In this document: piece after piece, positions 1-6,535 of the stretch
Position numbering within the stretch: position 1 is the first letter of the stretch
How the letters are laid out: every line of letters begins with the position of its first letter
Origin: Spirochaeta sp.
Lineage (GTDB): Bacteria; Spirochaetota; Spirochaetia; DSM-27196; Alkalispirochaetaceae
Assembly: GCA_007117185.1 (NCBI GenBank)
Contig: SKHA01000258.1
Span: 1 to 9,558 of the forward strand
Direction: 5' to 3'
DNA: 9,558 bases
Position numbers and translations under genes: made by a program
Notes under the pieces: generated by a model
Database searches by the model: none
What the model saw: the letters and a program-made list of their open reading frames with translations, nothing else
Told to the model about the DNA's origin: nothing

Positions 1-1283
1 CCGGGAAGCCACCGGCGTCCAGGCGGTGCCGAAGCGTCCTCAAGAAGCAGCCCGTTGGCCACTACGATCCTCAGCAGCTCCAACTCGGAGCTGTTCAGGG
101 AAAAGTCGCTGTTCTCTGCGGCGTTGTAGAACTCCGCCAGCCCCTCGGGACGGTAGTTGTGAGCATTCCATCCGTGACGGCCCACCAGTTCCTCGTCGGT
201 GAGCAAACGTCCCCGAAACCCTCTTTTCTCAACAAAAAACGCCAACCTGGTAAACATGTCACTCTGGGTGCGGTAGCTGGCGTGGTCCACCCAGAGAATC
301 GCCGGATAATCGCTCCAGGCAAACAATCCGAAATCCGGACGGCGCCACAGCTCACGGGGCCAGTTCTGCAGCTCCTCCAGGTCGATGAGGATCGGTTCCA
401 GAGGATCTGCGGAGATAGCGATCGGCTCCACTCCGGTGAGCACCACCGCGTCCGGAAGGGTCACCTGCAGCCAGTCCAACTCTGAGAAGTACATTCGTGG
501 ACGAAGAACGGTAGATCGGGTACCAGGTCGGAGTCTGATGCCGATCTCCCCTTCCGGCACCGTAACGGACCCCCGGGGAACCACAGTTCTATCCTGGAAC
601 AATTGCTGTGGAGCATCGTAATGGATCCGCAATCCCGAGGTGTGATCTCTGACAACCGCTGAAACCGCAGGAAAGCGAACCCCCTCGGGGCCGTACTCAA
701 CAGGCAAACGGGCGTCTGCGGAGTAGGTCCTGCCACGCCCATCCTCGCTCACAGTGTAGCGCGGTGAAGCTGCGGCGAAGTGCATCTCCCTGATTTGATA
801 CCCCCCGGATCCTGCCGGAGCGGTGAAATCAACCTCCCAGGGTCCAGTTTCCAACCCTGAAAGCGGTACCGTCAGGCGATACTGTGTAGCCACTCCATCC
901 CGGGGCACCGGTGGAACCAGGATGCGATTGAAAGAGAACCGCCTGCTTGTTTCTCCTGCTTCCACGGTGACGAATCCTCCGGCGATCTCCCCTTCCAGCG
1001 TTACCGTCAGAGCCGCCGAGCTTCCCGGACTCTCACCGCGTTGAAGATGAATCGGAGCATTACCGTCGGCAGCAATTCGAAAGCGAAACGGCCGTTGACG
1101 TGAGTTTTCCAGCGGGATCACCAGCGATTCCGCATCAGCACGGCGGCGACCAAGATCGCGGACAGTAACGTCCACCGGAGTCTCGCCATCGCTCTCGACC
1201 AGTACGGGAAACGATTCAACCGCGGTGTGGCACGCCGACAGGAGAGCAAAAAGTGAAACAGTCAGTACGAGACGGAAGAACAT
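1..1283 (-). CDS. Putative lipoprotein, function unknown (3' end outside window)
   Basis: My reverse-strand translation stays open from an ATG at 1283 to the left edge, about 427 codons, so the C-terminus is missing. The N-terminus is a lipoprotein signal: basic Arg4, a hydrophobic stretch, then LSAC with the lipidated cysteine at residue 18. The next roughly 270 residues are rich in short beta-type segments and contain no motif I recognise. From about residue 330 the character changes to a mixed alpha/beta segment with many aromatics, including WVDHASYR, LAFFVEKRGFRG and GWNAHNYRPEG; this looks like a separate, better conserved domain. I have an uncertain memory of similar wording in hypothetical proteins of spirochaetes. 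The start is 2 bp after the stop of the upstream gene (1286-2056), so the two are probably cotranscribed. Membrane anchoring is well supported; the biochemical role is unknown. Confidence 0.8.
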   Translation of the reverse strand, partial: MFFRLVLTVSLFALLSACHTAVESFPVLVESDGETPVDVTVRDLGRRRADAESLVIPLENSRQRPFRFRIAADGNAPIHLQRGESPGSSAALTVTLEGEIAGGFVTVEAGETSRRFSFNRILVPPVPRDGVATQYRLTVPLSGLETGPWEVDFTAPAGSGGYQIREMHFAAASPRYTVSEDGRGRTYSADARLPVEYGPEGVRFPAVSAVVRDHTSGLRIHYDAPQQLFQDRTVVPRGSVTVPEGEIGIRLRPGTRSTVLRPRMYFSELDWLQVTLPDAVVLTGVEPIAISADPLEPILIDLEELQNWPRELWRRPDFGLFAWSDYPAILWVDHASYRTQSDMFTRLAFFVEKRGFRGRLLTDEELVGRHGWNAHNYRPEGLAEFYNAAENSDFSLNSSELELLRIVVANGLLLEDASAPPGRRWLP

Positions 1284-1285
1284 CA

Positions 1286-2056
1286 CTACTGCAGGCGCAG
1301 AACACTTCGTGCGATGAGCTGAGCGATCTCACGCTTTCTCTTGCGATTCACCGGGCCATCACTGTTGAGCAGATACTCAAGACGAGTACCGAACTCTTCA
1401 GGTTGCACCGCAAGATCCTGCAGCGCCGGCCTGAGGGATCGCCCGGATGGCTCGAACTGACGATTGATCGCGAAAAGCAGGCTGGAAAGGTTCTGGAGAA
1501 ATGCTGCCAGAGAAAGCTGGAAAAACAGCTCCTCTCCGGCGAAGGCTGCGCTGGAAAGGTCCGCCAGACTATGGTCCATCCGGGCACGGTGAAACCACAC
1601 CTGTCTGTCCCAGAAGTGATCTGGGAGCTTCTTCAGCTCTTCCCGGGTTTTCTGAAGCCATTCGCTGCGAACCAGAAGCTCCTGACCGTGGACGATCCGG
1701 AAGAAACCATACGTATCGTGCATAACCGTTGCGGTGCGCTCATGAGAAAAGGCATCGGCGATGAATCCGTCGATTTCCGGGATCGATTTATACTCGAGAC
1801 GAACCGGGACGTCATCGACGAGGAAACGGTCTTTCTGACCATCCAGGGTGGTCTCGAAACTCACCACGAAGGAAAGGTCTTTTTCACGCTGATCGACCTG
1901 GGGAATGTCGTCCCGAAAACACACATCGTAGCTGATAAAGAAACTCGGATCATAGCGGTCACCACCAAATCTGAGTACCAGAACCGTATCAACGGCGCCC
2001 CACTGCTCCAGAACAGGAACAACTCGCTCGTTGGTTATGCTGAGAATCGCGTCCAT
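1286..2056 (-). CDS. Hypothetical protein, possibly nucleotidyltransferase-like (DUF4037 type)
   Basis: A 256-residue soluble protein with no signal peptide or membrane segment. The N-terminal half (about 15-75) is beta-rich and contains DPSFFISYDVCFRDD, which could correspond to the acidic active-site strand of a nucleotidyltransferase fold. The C-terminal half is helical, with a segment around 190-205 reading SLLFAINRQFEPSGR, reminiscent of the 'LLFALNR' segment I associate with DUF4037 proteins. This assignment rests on remembered pattern similarity only and is tentative. The start is the ATG at 2056; no good ribosome-binding site is visible before it. The long plus-strand frame over the same bases is judged its antisense shadow. 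It is followed after 2 bp by the lipoprotein gene. Only about 30 bp separate it from the divergent gene at 2092, so any promoter must overlap that gene's leader or coding start. Confidence 0.7.
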   Translation of the reverse strand: MDAILSITNERVVPVLEQWGAVDTVLVLRFGGDRYDPSFFISYDVCFRDDIPQVDQREKDLSFVVSFETTLDGQKDRFLVDDVPVRLEYKSIPEIDGFIADAFSHERTATVMHDTYGFFRIVHGQELLVRSEWLQKTREELKKLPDHFWDRQVWFHRARMDHSLADLSSAAFAGEELFFQLSLAAFLQNLSSLLFAINRQFEPSGRSLRPALQDLAVQPEEFGTRLEYLLNSDGPVNRKRKREIAQLIARSVLRLQ

Positions 2057-2091
2057 ATCGTGTACTGTAGCATAGTGAGGTTTGATTGCCT

Positions 2092-2703
2092 ATGATTATT
2101 GTGGCTCTGCGCCTGGCTGGAAATATCGAGACCTCCCTCATCGCTGTCCAGGACGTACTCTTTTCCCGGGACGCGCTGGTGTCGGCTCGTCTCTTCCCAC
2201 CGTTGATCCCGGTTATGGCGGTGGATCCGGCCGCGATAACCGGGACAACTGTATCCCGTCTGTTGGCAGCGCTGGATCGGGTACGCCATCACGGACCGGT
2301 TGATCTGCTGCCTGGGGTTCCCGGGGACGGTGCGGAAGCGGAGCAGCGGTTGCCCCCTTCCCTTTCCGGACCGTTCGCCGGAGTAACGGGGTACACCGTT
2401 GGCCTCAGGGGGTTCTCCCCACTCCAGGAGGCTCTATCGGATGAACTGACCAGGATATTCGGGGGCCATGCGGTGGAGAAAGCAGCGACGCCGCAGGTTG
2501 TCCTGGCATGGGAAAGGCGCTTCGATGTGAATACAGACGTGCCTGCGCCACCAGAGTTTCCGGCAACTCGAGCGTTGTGGATGGTTGCCTACGTTGTTGA
2601 ATCCGCCAGCACCCACAGTCGGGGCTGGTGGGACGGAGCGTTGTGGCAGGAGTGTTTCAACCGGCGCCTCACGGTGCGAGATCATCCCCCACTGGAGCAA
2701 TAA
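2092..2703 (+). CDS. Hypothetical protein, about 203 aa
   Basis: I do not recognise this protein. It begins with a hydrophobic strand (MIIVALRLAGN), then a helix and a proline-rich turn (RLFPPLIPV). The second half has LWMVAYVVE followed by a tryptophan-rich tail (RGWWDGALWQECFNRRL). There is no signal peptide or convincing membrane helix. The order strand, helix, 'PP.IPV' is loosely like the start of 2H phosphoesterase (LigT-type) proteins, but the two HxT motifs of that family are absent, so I do not assign it. A GAGG at 2077-2080 lies 5 nt before a TTG at 2086 and 11 nt before the ATG at 2092; TTG is therefore an alternative start adding two residues. The last 35 bp overlap, tail to tail, the end of the GGDEF gene on the other strand. 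Opposite orientation to both flanking units suggests independent expression. Confidence 0.65.
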   Translation: MIIVALRLAGNIETSLIAVQDVLFSRDALVSARLFPPLIPVMAVDPAAITGTTVSRLLAALDRVRHHGPVDLLPGVPGDGAEAEQRLPPSLSGPFAGVTGYTVGLRGFSPLQEALSDELTRIFGGHAVEKAATPQVVLAWERRFDVNTDVPAPPEFPATRALWMVAYVVESASTHSRGWWDGALWQECFNRRLTVRDHPPLEQ

Positions 2704-4348
2704 CGATCCGGTTTCTTCCGTTTTCCTTGGCGCTGTACAACGCGGCATCCGCCGCTTCGCCCATCTCAACGGCTGTCTCGAAGCGGGGAAACTCGGCGAG
2801 GCCGCAGCTCAGGGTCACCGTAAACTCCTGCTGACCGTCCGTCTGGCGGAGGGAGGAGAAACTCTCGCGTATCTCGTCAAGAATGCGGTGTGCCTGGGCA
2901 GCATCGGTGTTGAAGAGGATCACACCGAACTCCTCACCACCGTAGCGACCGATGGTATCGCTCCGCCGCAGCCGTTCACTGAGCAACCTGGCCAGACTCT
3001 TGATTACCCGGTCTCCGGTGAGGTGACCGTAGGTGTCGTTTACCGATTTGAAGCGATCCAGATCGATCATGGCAAAGACCAGTTCGATACCCATACGACG
3101 AGCCCGCTGCAGTTCATTCTCCAGCTGCTGCTTCAGGTTTGTGTGGTTCAACAGCCCCGTCAGGGAGTCCCGTTCCATGTAGTACCGCATTGACCTGGTT
3201 CTGTTGGCCAGGGTTCTGACCATCGCTACCAGGTGGTCAGGATGGATGGGCTTCTCCAGAAAGCCATCCCCTCCCGCTTCGATCGCCTCAAGCTGTTTCT
3301 CCACGTCCTTTTCAACGGACAGGTACAGAATCGGGATACCGACGAAGTTCTCGTTCTGGCGGATAAGCTTTGCAAGCTCGGGGCCGCTGCACCCGGGCAT
3401 GTACATATCAAGAAGGATCAACTCGGGTCGATATTCCACAAGCACCTGGAAAATGTGACTGGGATCAGTGACCACTGACGTGATCATCCCCGCATCCTGC
3501 AGAACCAGTGCGGTGCTTGATACCTGTTCCGGATCGTCGTCAATGATCAGGACGTGAACCGGCCCTTCCCGATTCTCACCGGTAAAGCTCTCAATATGGT
3601 CAACGAAGCGGGACAGATCCACCGGTGTGGAGATGAAGGCATCCGCGCCAAAGCGCACGGAACGCAGTCGGGTTTCGAAATCATCCTCCTGACCGACGAG
3701 AAAGAGAACAAGCTTTTCACGATATTCCTGGCGCAGCGACTTCAGGACGCGCAGCCGCGCAGGCTGCCGGGAGAAATGCCCGGCGTCAGCCATGATAACG
3801 GCGTGGCGATAGGGCGAGTCCTCCTGCCCCAACTGCACGCTGCAGAAGTCCGGTAACGAGAGAATATCCTCGGCAAAGCTCACGGCGAATCGGAACACCG
3901 CCACCTGCTCGCCAAAATCCTCGGGAAGCCCGGGAACGTCTCCCACCAGGATGAGGACCCGGTCGTATCCGGGTGGTTCTACCGTGGTCGCCCGCGGTGC
4001 CGCCGACGATGCCTGGTCGGCGGTCATCGGGTTGGCTGCGGCGCGGTACAGCTCCTGAAGAGCGGCGGTGGTGCGTTCTGACGGACCGGGTGACTCTGTA
4101 GCCAGGTCCCGCTCAATCTCGTTCTCTGCAGCTCTGGCGCGAAGACCTATCTCCTCAAAACCGAACGTCGCGGCGCTGCCGGCAATTCGATGTACCCGAA
4201 GACGGAGTTCCCGCAAGCTCTCCCGGCGACCTACTGACGCCTGGTCAGCCAGTGCGCGGACCTCTCTGATCACATCAGGAAGGGCTGAGGAGAATTTCTG
4301 CGCGAGTTCCTGTAACCGCGCCTGCACACTATCCGGTAATGAACTCAT
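2669..4348 (-). CDS. Hybrid HPt / pseudo-receiver / receiver / GGDEF diguanylate cyclase
   Basis: A cytoplasmic 559-residue signalling protein that should make cyclic di-GMP from two GTP. Domains in order: an HPt domain at about 5-95 with phospho-acceptor His53 in VHRIAGSAATFG; a degenerate receiver at about 128-257 that keeps an Asp (188, in VIMADAG) but has Thr241 in ISTPVD where the conserved Lys would be; a full receiver at about 265-380 with acidic IIDDD, acceptor Asp314 in LILLDMYMPG and Lys366 in FLEKP; then a GGDEF domain at about 391-551 with an intact GGEEF active site (470-474). An RRSD inhibitory site lies five residues before GGEEF, so product inhibition is expected. There is no membrane segment. 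I chose the ATG at 4348, 25 bp after queG, because the longer frame starts with TTG at 4447 deep inside queG. A GAG about 6-9 nt upstream is a modest ribosome-binding site. No cognate sensor kinase is in the window. Confidence 0.93.
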   Translation of the reverse strand: MSSLPDSVQARLQELAQKFSSALPDVIREVRALADQASVGRRESLRELRLRVHRIAGSAATFGFEEIGLRARAAENEIERDLATESPGPSERTTAALQELYRAAANPMTADQASSAAPRATTVEPPGYDRVLILVGDVPGLPEDFGEQVAVFRFAVSFAEDILSLPDFCSVQLGQEDSPYRHAVIMADAGHFSRQPARLRVLKSLRQEYREKLVLFLVGQEDDFETRLRSVRFGADAFISTPVDLSRFVDHIESFTGENREGPVHVLIIDDDPEQVSSTALVLQDAGMITSVVTDPSHIFQVLVEYRPELILLDMYMPGCSGPELAKLIRQNENFVGIPILYLSVEKDVEKQLEAIEAGGDGFLEKPIHPDHLVAMVRTLANRTRSMRYYMERDSLTGLLNHTNLKQQLENELQRARRMGIELVFAMIDLDRFKSVNDTYGHLTGDRVIKSLARLLSERLRRSDTIGRYGGEEFGVILFNTDAAQAHRILDEIRESFSSLRQTDGQQEFTVTLSCGLAEFPRFETAVEMGEAADAALYSAKENGRNRIVIAPVGDDLAP

Positions 4349-4373
4349 CAGTTTCTCGGTGATTGCATCATAA

Positions 4374-5441
4374 TCAATCTGTGCGGGCAATACAATCCAT
4401 CGCCCAGCGGGCGTGCTCTGACAGGATGGGGTCGTCGTCGGATGCAACTACGTGCAGCTCCGGCAACAACGACCGGTAGCGCATGTTCCCGGCGACAATA
4501 CAGGCGTTTCGGATCAACCCCTCCCGTCCGGGGCGCATCAACGGCGACCCGGCAAAGCGAGACACAAAAGCGTCACGAGAGGGAAGCTGCAGGATCTCTT
4601 TCAAGAGCACTCGCTCACCGGCGATAGGCTTGAGGAAGGCGGCAACATCGGTTGTTGTTGCCCGAACGTTGAGGGGACAGGTCTCCTGACAGAGATCGCA
4701 CCCAAACAGCCACTCTCCGATGGCGGGGCGCAGCTCCCGTGGTATCGACCCGCGGTGTTCGATGGTCAGATACGAGATACACCGACGGGCGTCGATCCGA
4801 TGCGGTCCGAGAAGCGCGCCGGTGGGGCAGATATCAATGCAACGGCGGCAGGTTCGGGGACACCCCCCGTGCAACGGTTGTACCTGAGCGGTGGGGCCCC
4901 AGTGCTTCGTTGAGAGGACTTCTCCAAGGAGAAACCAGCTTCCGTATTGACCGCTGATCAGTAACGTGTGGCGACCGGTAAAGCCGATCCCGGCACGCTC
5001 CGCGTAGTGCCGCTCCGCCAGTGGTGTCGCGTCTGTCCACGACCGAAAGGTCTCTCCGGGATATTGTACCTGCAGTGCCCGGGAAACCCGTCGGAGGCGG
5101 TTTCCCAGCTCCTTGTGGTAGTCCCGGCCCCAGGCGTAACGGGCCACCCGCCCGGAAGGCTCCTGAGGCGGCGTGGAGCCCTTCTGGTAATAGTTGATCG
5201 CCGCAAACAGGATCGACTGACACCCCGGGAAAAACTCTGCCGGGTTGTACTTCAGCGGGCGGTGCTTCTCCATCCACTGCATCGTGCCGTGCATGCCCTG
5301 GGCGATCCATTGGTTGTACTCCTCGGAGAGCTCGTGTGCTCGCTGGGCGTCGGCGACGCCCACCAGCGCCAAACCTTCGGCGTGAAAGCGTTCCTGCAGC
5401 GCCGAGTCCACCGGCGGGAACCATGGCTCTTTGACGATCAC
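4374..5441 (-). CDS. queG: Epoxyqueuosine reductase QueG
   Basis: Catalyses the last step of queuosine synthesis, reducing epoxyqueuosine to queuosine in the wobble position of tRNAs with GUN anticodons, using cobalamin and two [4Fe-4S] clusters. The 355-residue protein has the family order: N-terminal cobalamin-binding region with a catalytic-type Asp137 in WTDATPLAERHYAERAG; iron-sulfur cysteines 194, 198, 201, 205 in CPRTCRRCIDICPTGAL; Cys221 in RRCISYLTIEHRG; Cys248, 251 and 255 in GCDLCQETCPLN; then a C-terminal helical, HEAT-like segment. All eight expected cysteines are present, but the first pair is spaced CxxxC where CxxC is usual. I place the start at GTG 5441, whose GTGA overlaps the nth stop, with AGGA at 5454-5451 as ribosome-binding site. 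A GTG at 5504 in the same frame would add 21 low-complexity residues inside nth and seems less likely. Confidence 0.96.
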   Translation of the reverse strand: MIVKEPWFPPVDSALQERFHAEGLALVGVADAQRAHELSEEYNQWIAQGMHGTMQWMEKHRPLKYNPAEFFPGCQSILFAAINYYQKGSTPPQEPSGRVARYAWGRDYHKELGNRLRRVSRALQVQYPGETFRSWTDATPLAERHYAERAGIGFTGRHTLLISGQYGSWFLLGEVLSTKHWGPTAQVQPLHGGCPRTCRRCIDICPTGALLGPHRIDARRCISYLTIEHRGSIPRELRPAIGEWLFGCDLCQETCPLNVRATTTDVAAFLKPIAGERVLLKEILQLPSRDAFVSRFAGSPLMRPGREGLIRNACIVAGNMRYRSLLPELHVVASDDDPILSEHARWAMDCIARTD

Positions 5442-6076
5442 GTGGTCCCGTCCTGCGCCGGCTCCCGGGAGGGACAGAGGTCGTTCAGAGGGCAGGAGGG
5501 ACACGCAGGCTTGCGGGCAAAGCAGTACCGTCGGCCGTGGTAGTTCAGGCGCATACTGGCACTGTTCCAGTATTCACGGGGCAAGACGGCGGCAACGTCT
5601 CGCTCGATCCGAAGGGGATCCCTGGCGGTGGTGTAGCCCAGTCTTCGTGCCACCCTGCCGAAGTGGGTATCCACGATTATTGCAGGCTCGTCGTAGATGT
5701 GCAGGAGAATAACCCCGGCGGATTTTCGACCGACCCCTGGGAGAGAGACCAGATCCGCCATCGTGTGTGGTACCTGCCCGTTGAACTCCCGGACCAGCGC
5801 TGCGGCGGTGCCGATGATGCTTCTGGCTTTCTGCCGGAAGAAACCAACTGAGTGAATGATGCTCTCCACCTCACTGTGGTCGGCAGCGGCCAGGGAGTTG
5901 GCATCACTGAAGCGTTTGAAAAGCTCAGGCAGGATCGCGTTGACCTGCTCGTCGGTGGTCTGCGCGGAAAGAATGACGCCGATGAGCAGTTCGAAAGGGT
6001 TCCGATACTGAAGCATACTGGGAATCTCAGGGTATTCGTCGCTCAGGCGTCGCAGTATTCGGGTGAACCGTTCCAC
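5438..6076 (-). CDS. nth: Endonuclease III (DNA glycosylase/AP lyase)
   Basis: Base-excision repair enzyme that removes oxidised pyrimidines and cuts abasic sites. Visible features: helix-hairpin-helix LPGVGRKSA with catalytic Lys118; VDTHFGRVARRLG with catalytic Asp136; and a C-terminal [4Fe-4S] loop C-x6-C-x2-C-x5-C at Cys185, 192, 195 and 201. With the GTG at 6076 as start the protein is 212 residues, and its key residues fall two positions before their E. coli Nth counterparts (Lys120, Asp138), which strongly supports this start. The frame continues to a GTG at 6166, but that extension has no family counterpart and would run into the tRNA promoter. No ribosome-binding site precedes 6076. 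The stop overlaps the queG start by four bases, so translation is coupled. Confidence 0.96.
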   Translation of the reverse strand: MERFTRILRRLSDEYPEIPSMLQYRNPFELLIGVILSAQTTDEQVNAILPELFKRFSDANSLAAADHSEVESIIHSVGFFRQKARSIIGTAAALVREFNGQVPHTMADLVSLPGVGRKSAGVILLHIYDEPAIIVDTHFGRVARRLGYTTARDPLRIERDVAAVLPREYWNSASMRLNYHGRRYCFARKPACPSCPLNDLCPSREPAQDGTT

Positions 6077-6150
6077 GCTGGCAGAGTAGCACGGGTTCTG
6101 CTTTTTTGGATATCGCCGCAGTACAGACCAGGCTCGGTACTGGAGTGGCC

Positions 6151-6179
6151 TTGACCGGGGACGCACTGCTTTCTATACT
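6151..6179 (+). promoter_or_regulatory. Sigma-70-type promoter for the tRNA genes
   Basis: TTGACC (6151-6156) and TATACT (6174-6179) are separated by exactly 17 bp. Each hexamer differs from consensus at one base. Transcription would start around 6186, a few bases before tRNA-Pro. The same promoter may read through both tRNAs and the insert into the phosphatase gene, since no convincing terminator is visible before 6539. Confidence 0.85.
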
Positions 6180-6190
6180 CATCGCCTGTC

Positions 6191-6263
6191 CGGGATGTAG
6201 CCTAGTGGCTAAGGCGCCTGCTTTGGGAGCAGGAGATCGGAGGTTCGAATCCTCTCATCCCGA
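6191..6263 (+). tRNA. tRNA-Pro (anticodon UGG)
   Basis: A complete 73-nt cloverleaf. Acceptor arms are CGGGATG (6191-6197) and CATCCCG (6256-6262), with discriminator A at 6263. The D arm has a GCC/GGC stem. The anticodon stem CCTGC/GCAGG (6217-6221 / 6229-6233) encloses TTTGGGA, giving anticodon TGG at 6224-6226. The T-loop is TTCGAAT. CCA is not encoded, so it must be added after transcription. It is followed 5 bp later by tRNA-Arg, presumably on the same transcript. Confidence 0.97.
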
Positions 6264-6268
6264 GTCCT

Positions 6269-6342
6269 GCGCTCATAGCTCAGCTGGATAGAGCACCGGC
6301 CTTCTAAGCCGGGGGTCCCAGGTTCGAGTCCTGGTGGGCGCG
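6269..6342 (+). tRNA. tRNA-Arg (anticodon UCU)
   Basis: A complete 74-nt cloverleaf. Acceptor arms GCGCTCA (6269-6275) and TGGGCGC (6335-6341) pair with one G-U; discriminator G is 6342. The D stem is GCTC/GAGC. The anticodon stem CCGGC/GCCGG encloses CTTCTAA, giving anticodon TCT at 6303-6305, which reads AGA and AGG. The T stem CCAGG/CCTGG (6318-6322 / 6330-6334) encloses TTCGAGT. CCA is not encoded. The last 18 nt, plus one following base, are repeated exactly at 6508-6526, which makes this gene a candidate integration target. Confidence 0.97.
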
Positions 6343-6391
6343 GTAATCGGCTGGCCTTCAGGGGTCGTCGCTACCGGGAGCAATAACACGT

Positions 6392-6403
6392 CCAGGACTC
6401 GAA
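6392..6403 (-). repeat. Inverted copy of tRNA-Arg T-arm (12 bp)
   Basis: CCAGGACTCGAA is the exact reverse complement of 6323-6334, the T-loop and 3' T-stem of tRNA-Arg. Its first ten bases are also complementary to 6508-6517, so a transcript could form a 10-bp stem around the insert core. Confidence 0.75.
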
Positions 6404-6435
6404 ACGGAGCGAGCGCCGAGCGGTAGCGAGGATGA

Positions 6436-6453
6436 GCGGCCATGGATGGCCGC
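6436..6453. repeat. GC-rich interrupted palindrome
   Basis: Eight-base arms GCGGCCAT and ATGGCCGC are separated by GG. It lies at the centre of the insert between tRNA-Arg and the phosphatase gene. There is no T-run on either side, so it is unlikely to be a terminator; a two-base loop means it would fold with some arm bases unpaired. Confidence 0.6.
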
Positions 6454-6507
6454 GGAAGCGAGCGAGGCGGCCTGGACGGAGTCGACACGACGTCGACGAC
6501 GGGAAGG

Positions 6508-6526
6508 CGAGTCCTGGTGGGCGCGG
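6508..6526 (+). repeat. Direct repeat of tRNA-Arg 3' end (19 bp)
   Basis: The sequence CGAGTCCTGGTGGGCGCGG at 6508-6526 is identical to 6325-6343, which runs from the T-loop to one base beyond the tRNA-Arg discriminator. The flanks differ on both sides. It ends 4 nt before the ribosome-binding site of the phosphatase gene. Confidence 0.9.
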
Positions 6527-6529
6527 AAA

Positions 6530-6535
6530 AGAGGA
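6530..6535 (+). promoter_or_regulatory. Ribosome-binding site that sets the phosphatase start
   Basis: AGAGGA lies just upstream of the ATG at 6539 (its GAGG ends 4 nt before the codon). It identifies 6539 as the start in preference to the much longer frame that opens upstream at 6446. Confidence 0.7.

Larger units (their letters stand above)
6344..6526 (+). mobile_element. Possible miniature tRNA-targeted insertion or relic
   Basis: The segment after tRNA-Arg ends with an exact 19-bp copy of the tRNA 3' end (6508-6526 repeats 6325-6343; unit length 183 bp). This is the arrangement left when an element recombines into the 3' end of a tRNA gene and pushes the old end downstream. Its interior encodes no plausible protein, holds an inverted T-arm copy (6392-6403), a GC-rich interrupted palindrome (6436-6453), several GAGCGAG/GCGAG motifs, and two GTCGAC sites separated by five bases (6481-6486 and 6492-6497). 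There is no integrase gene here. It could instead be a dispersed tRNA-derived repeat or the trace of a lost tRNA copy. Confidence 0.4.

Noticed and set aside
1253..2095. Long plus-strand open frame of 280 codons
   Set aside because: It mirrors the minus-strand gene at 1286-2056. The minus-strand product has a coherent helical/strand layout, suits the downstream lipoprotein gene 2 bp away, and contains recognisable segments; the plus-strand product has none.
2585..3193. Plus-strand open frame of 202 codons
   Set aside because: It is antisense to the GGDEF domain, whose motifs are unambiguous.
4968..5543. Plus-strand open frame of 191 codons
   Set aside because: It is antisense to queG and the end of nth, both firmly identified.
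6077..6166. N-terminal extension of nth from a GTG at 6166
   Set aside because: It would add 30 residues not seen in endonuclease III and would start within the tRNA promoter; the 6076 start gives the usual length and residue numbering.
6436..6453. Palindrome as a tRNA operon terminator
   Set aside because: There is no T-run after the arms in either direction.
6508..6526. Third tRNA gene or pseudogene
   Set aside because: Only the 3' quarter of a tRNA is present; no acceptor 5' strand, D arm or anticodon arm can be found upstream of it.
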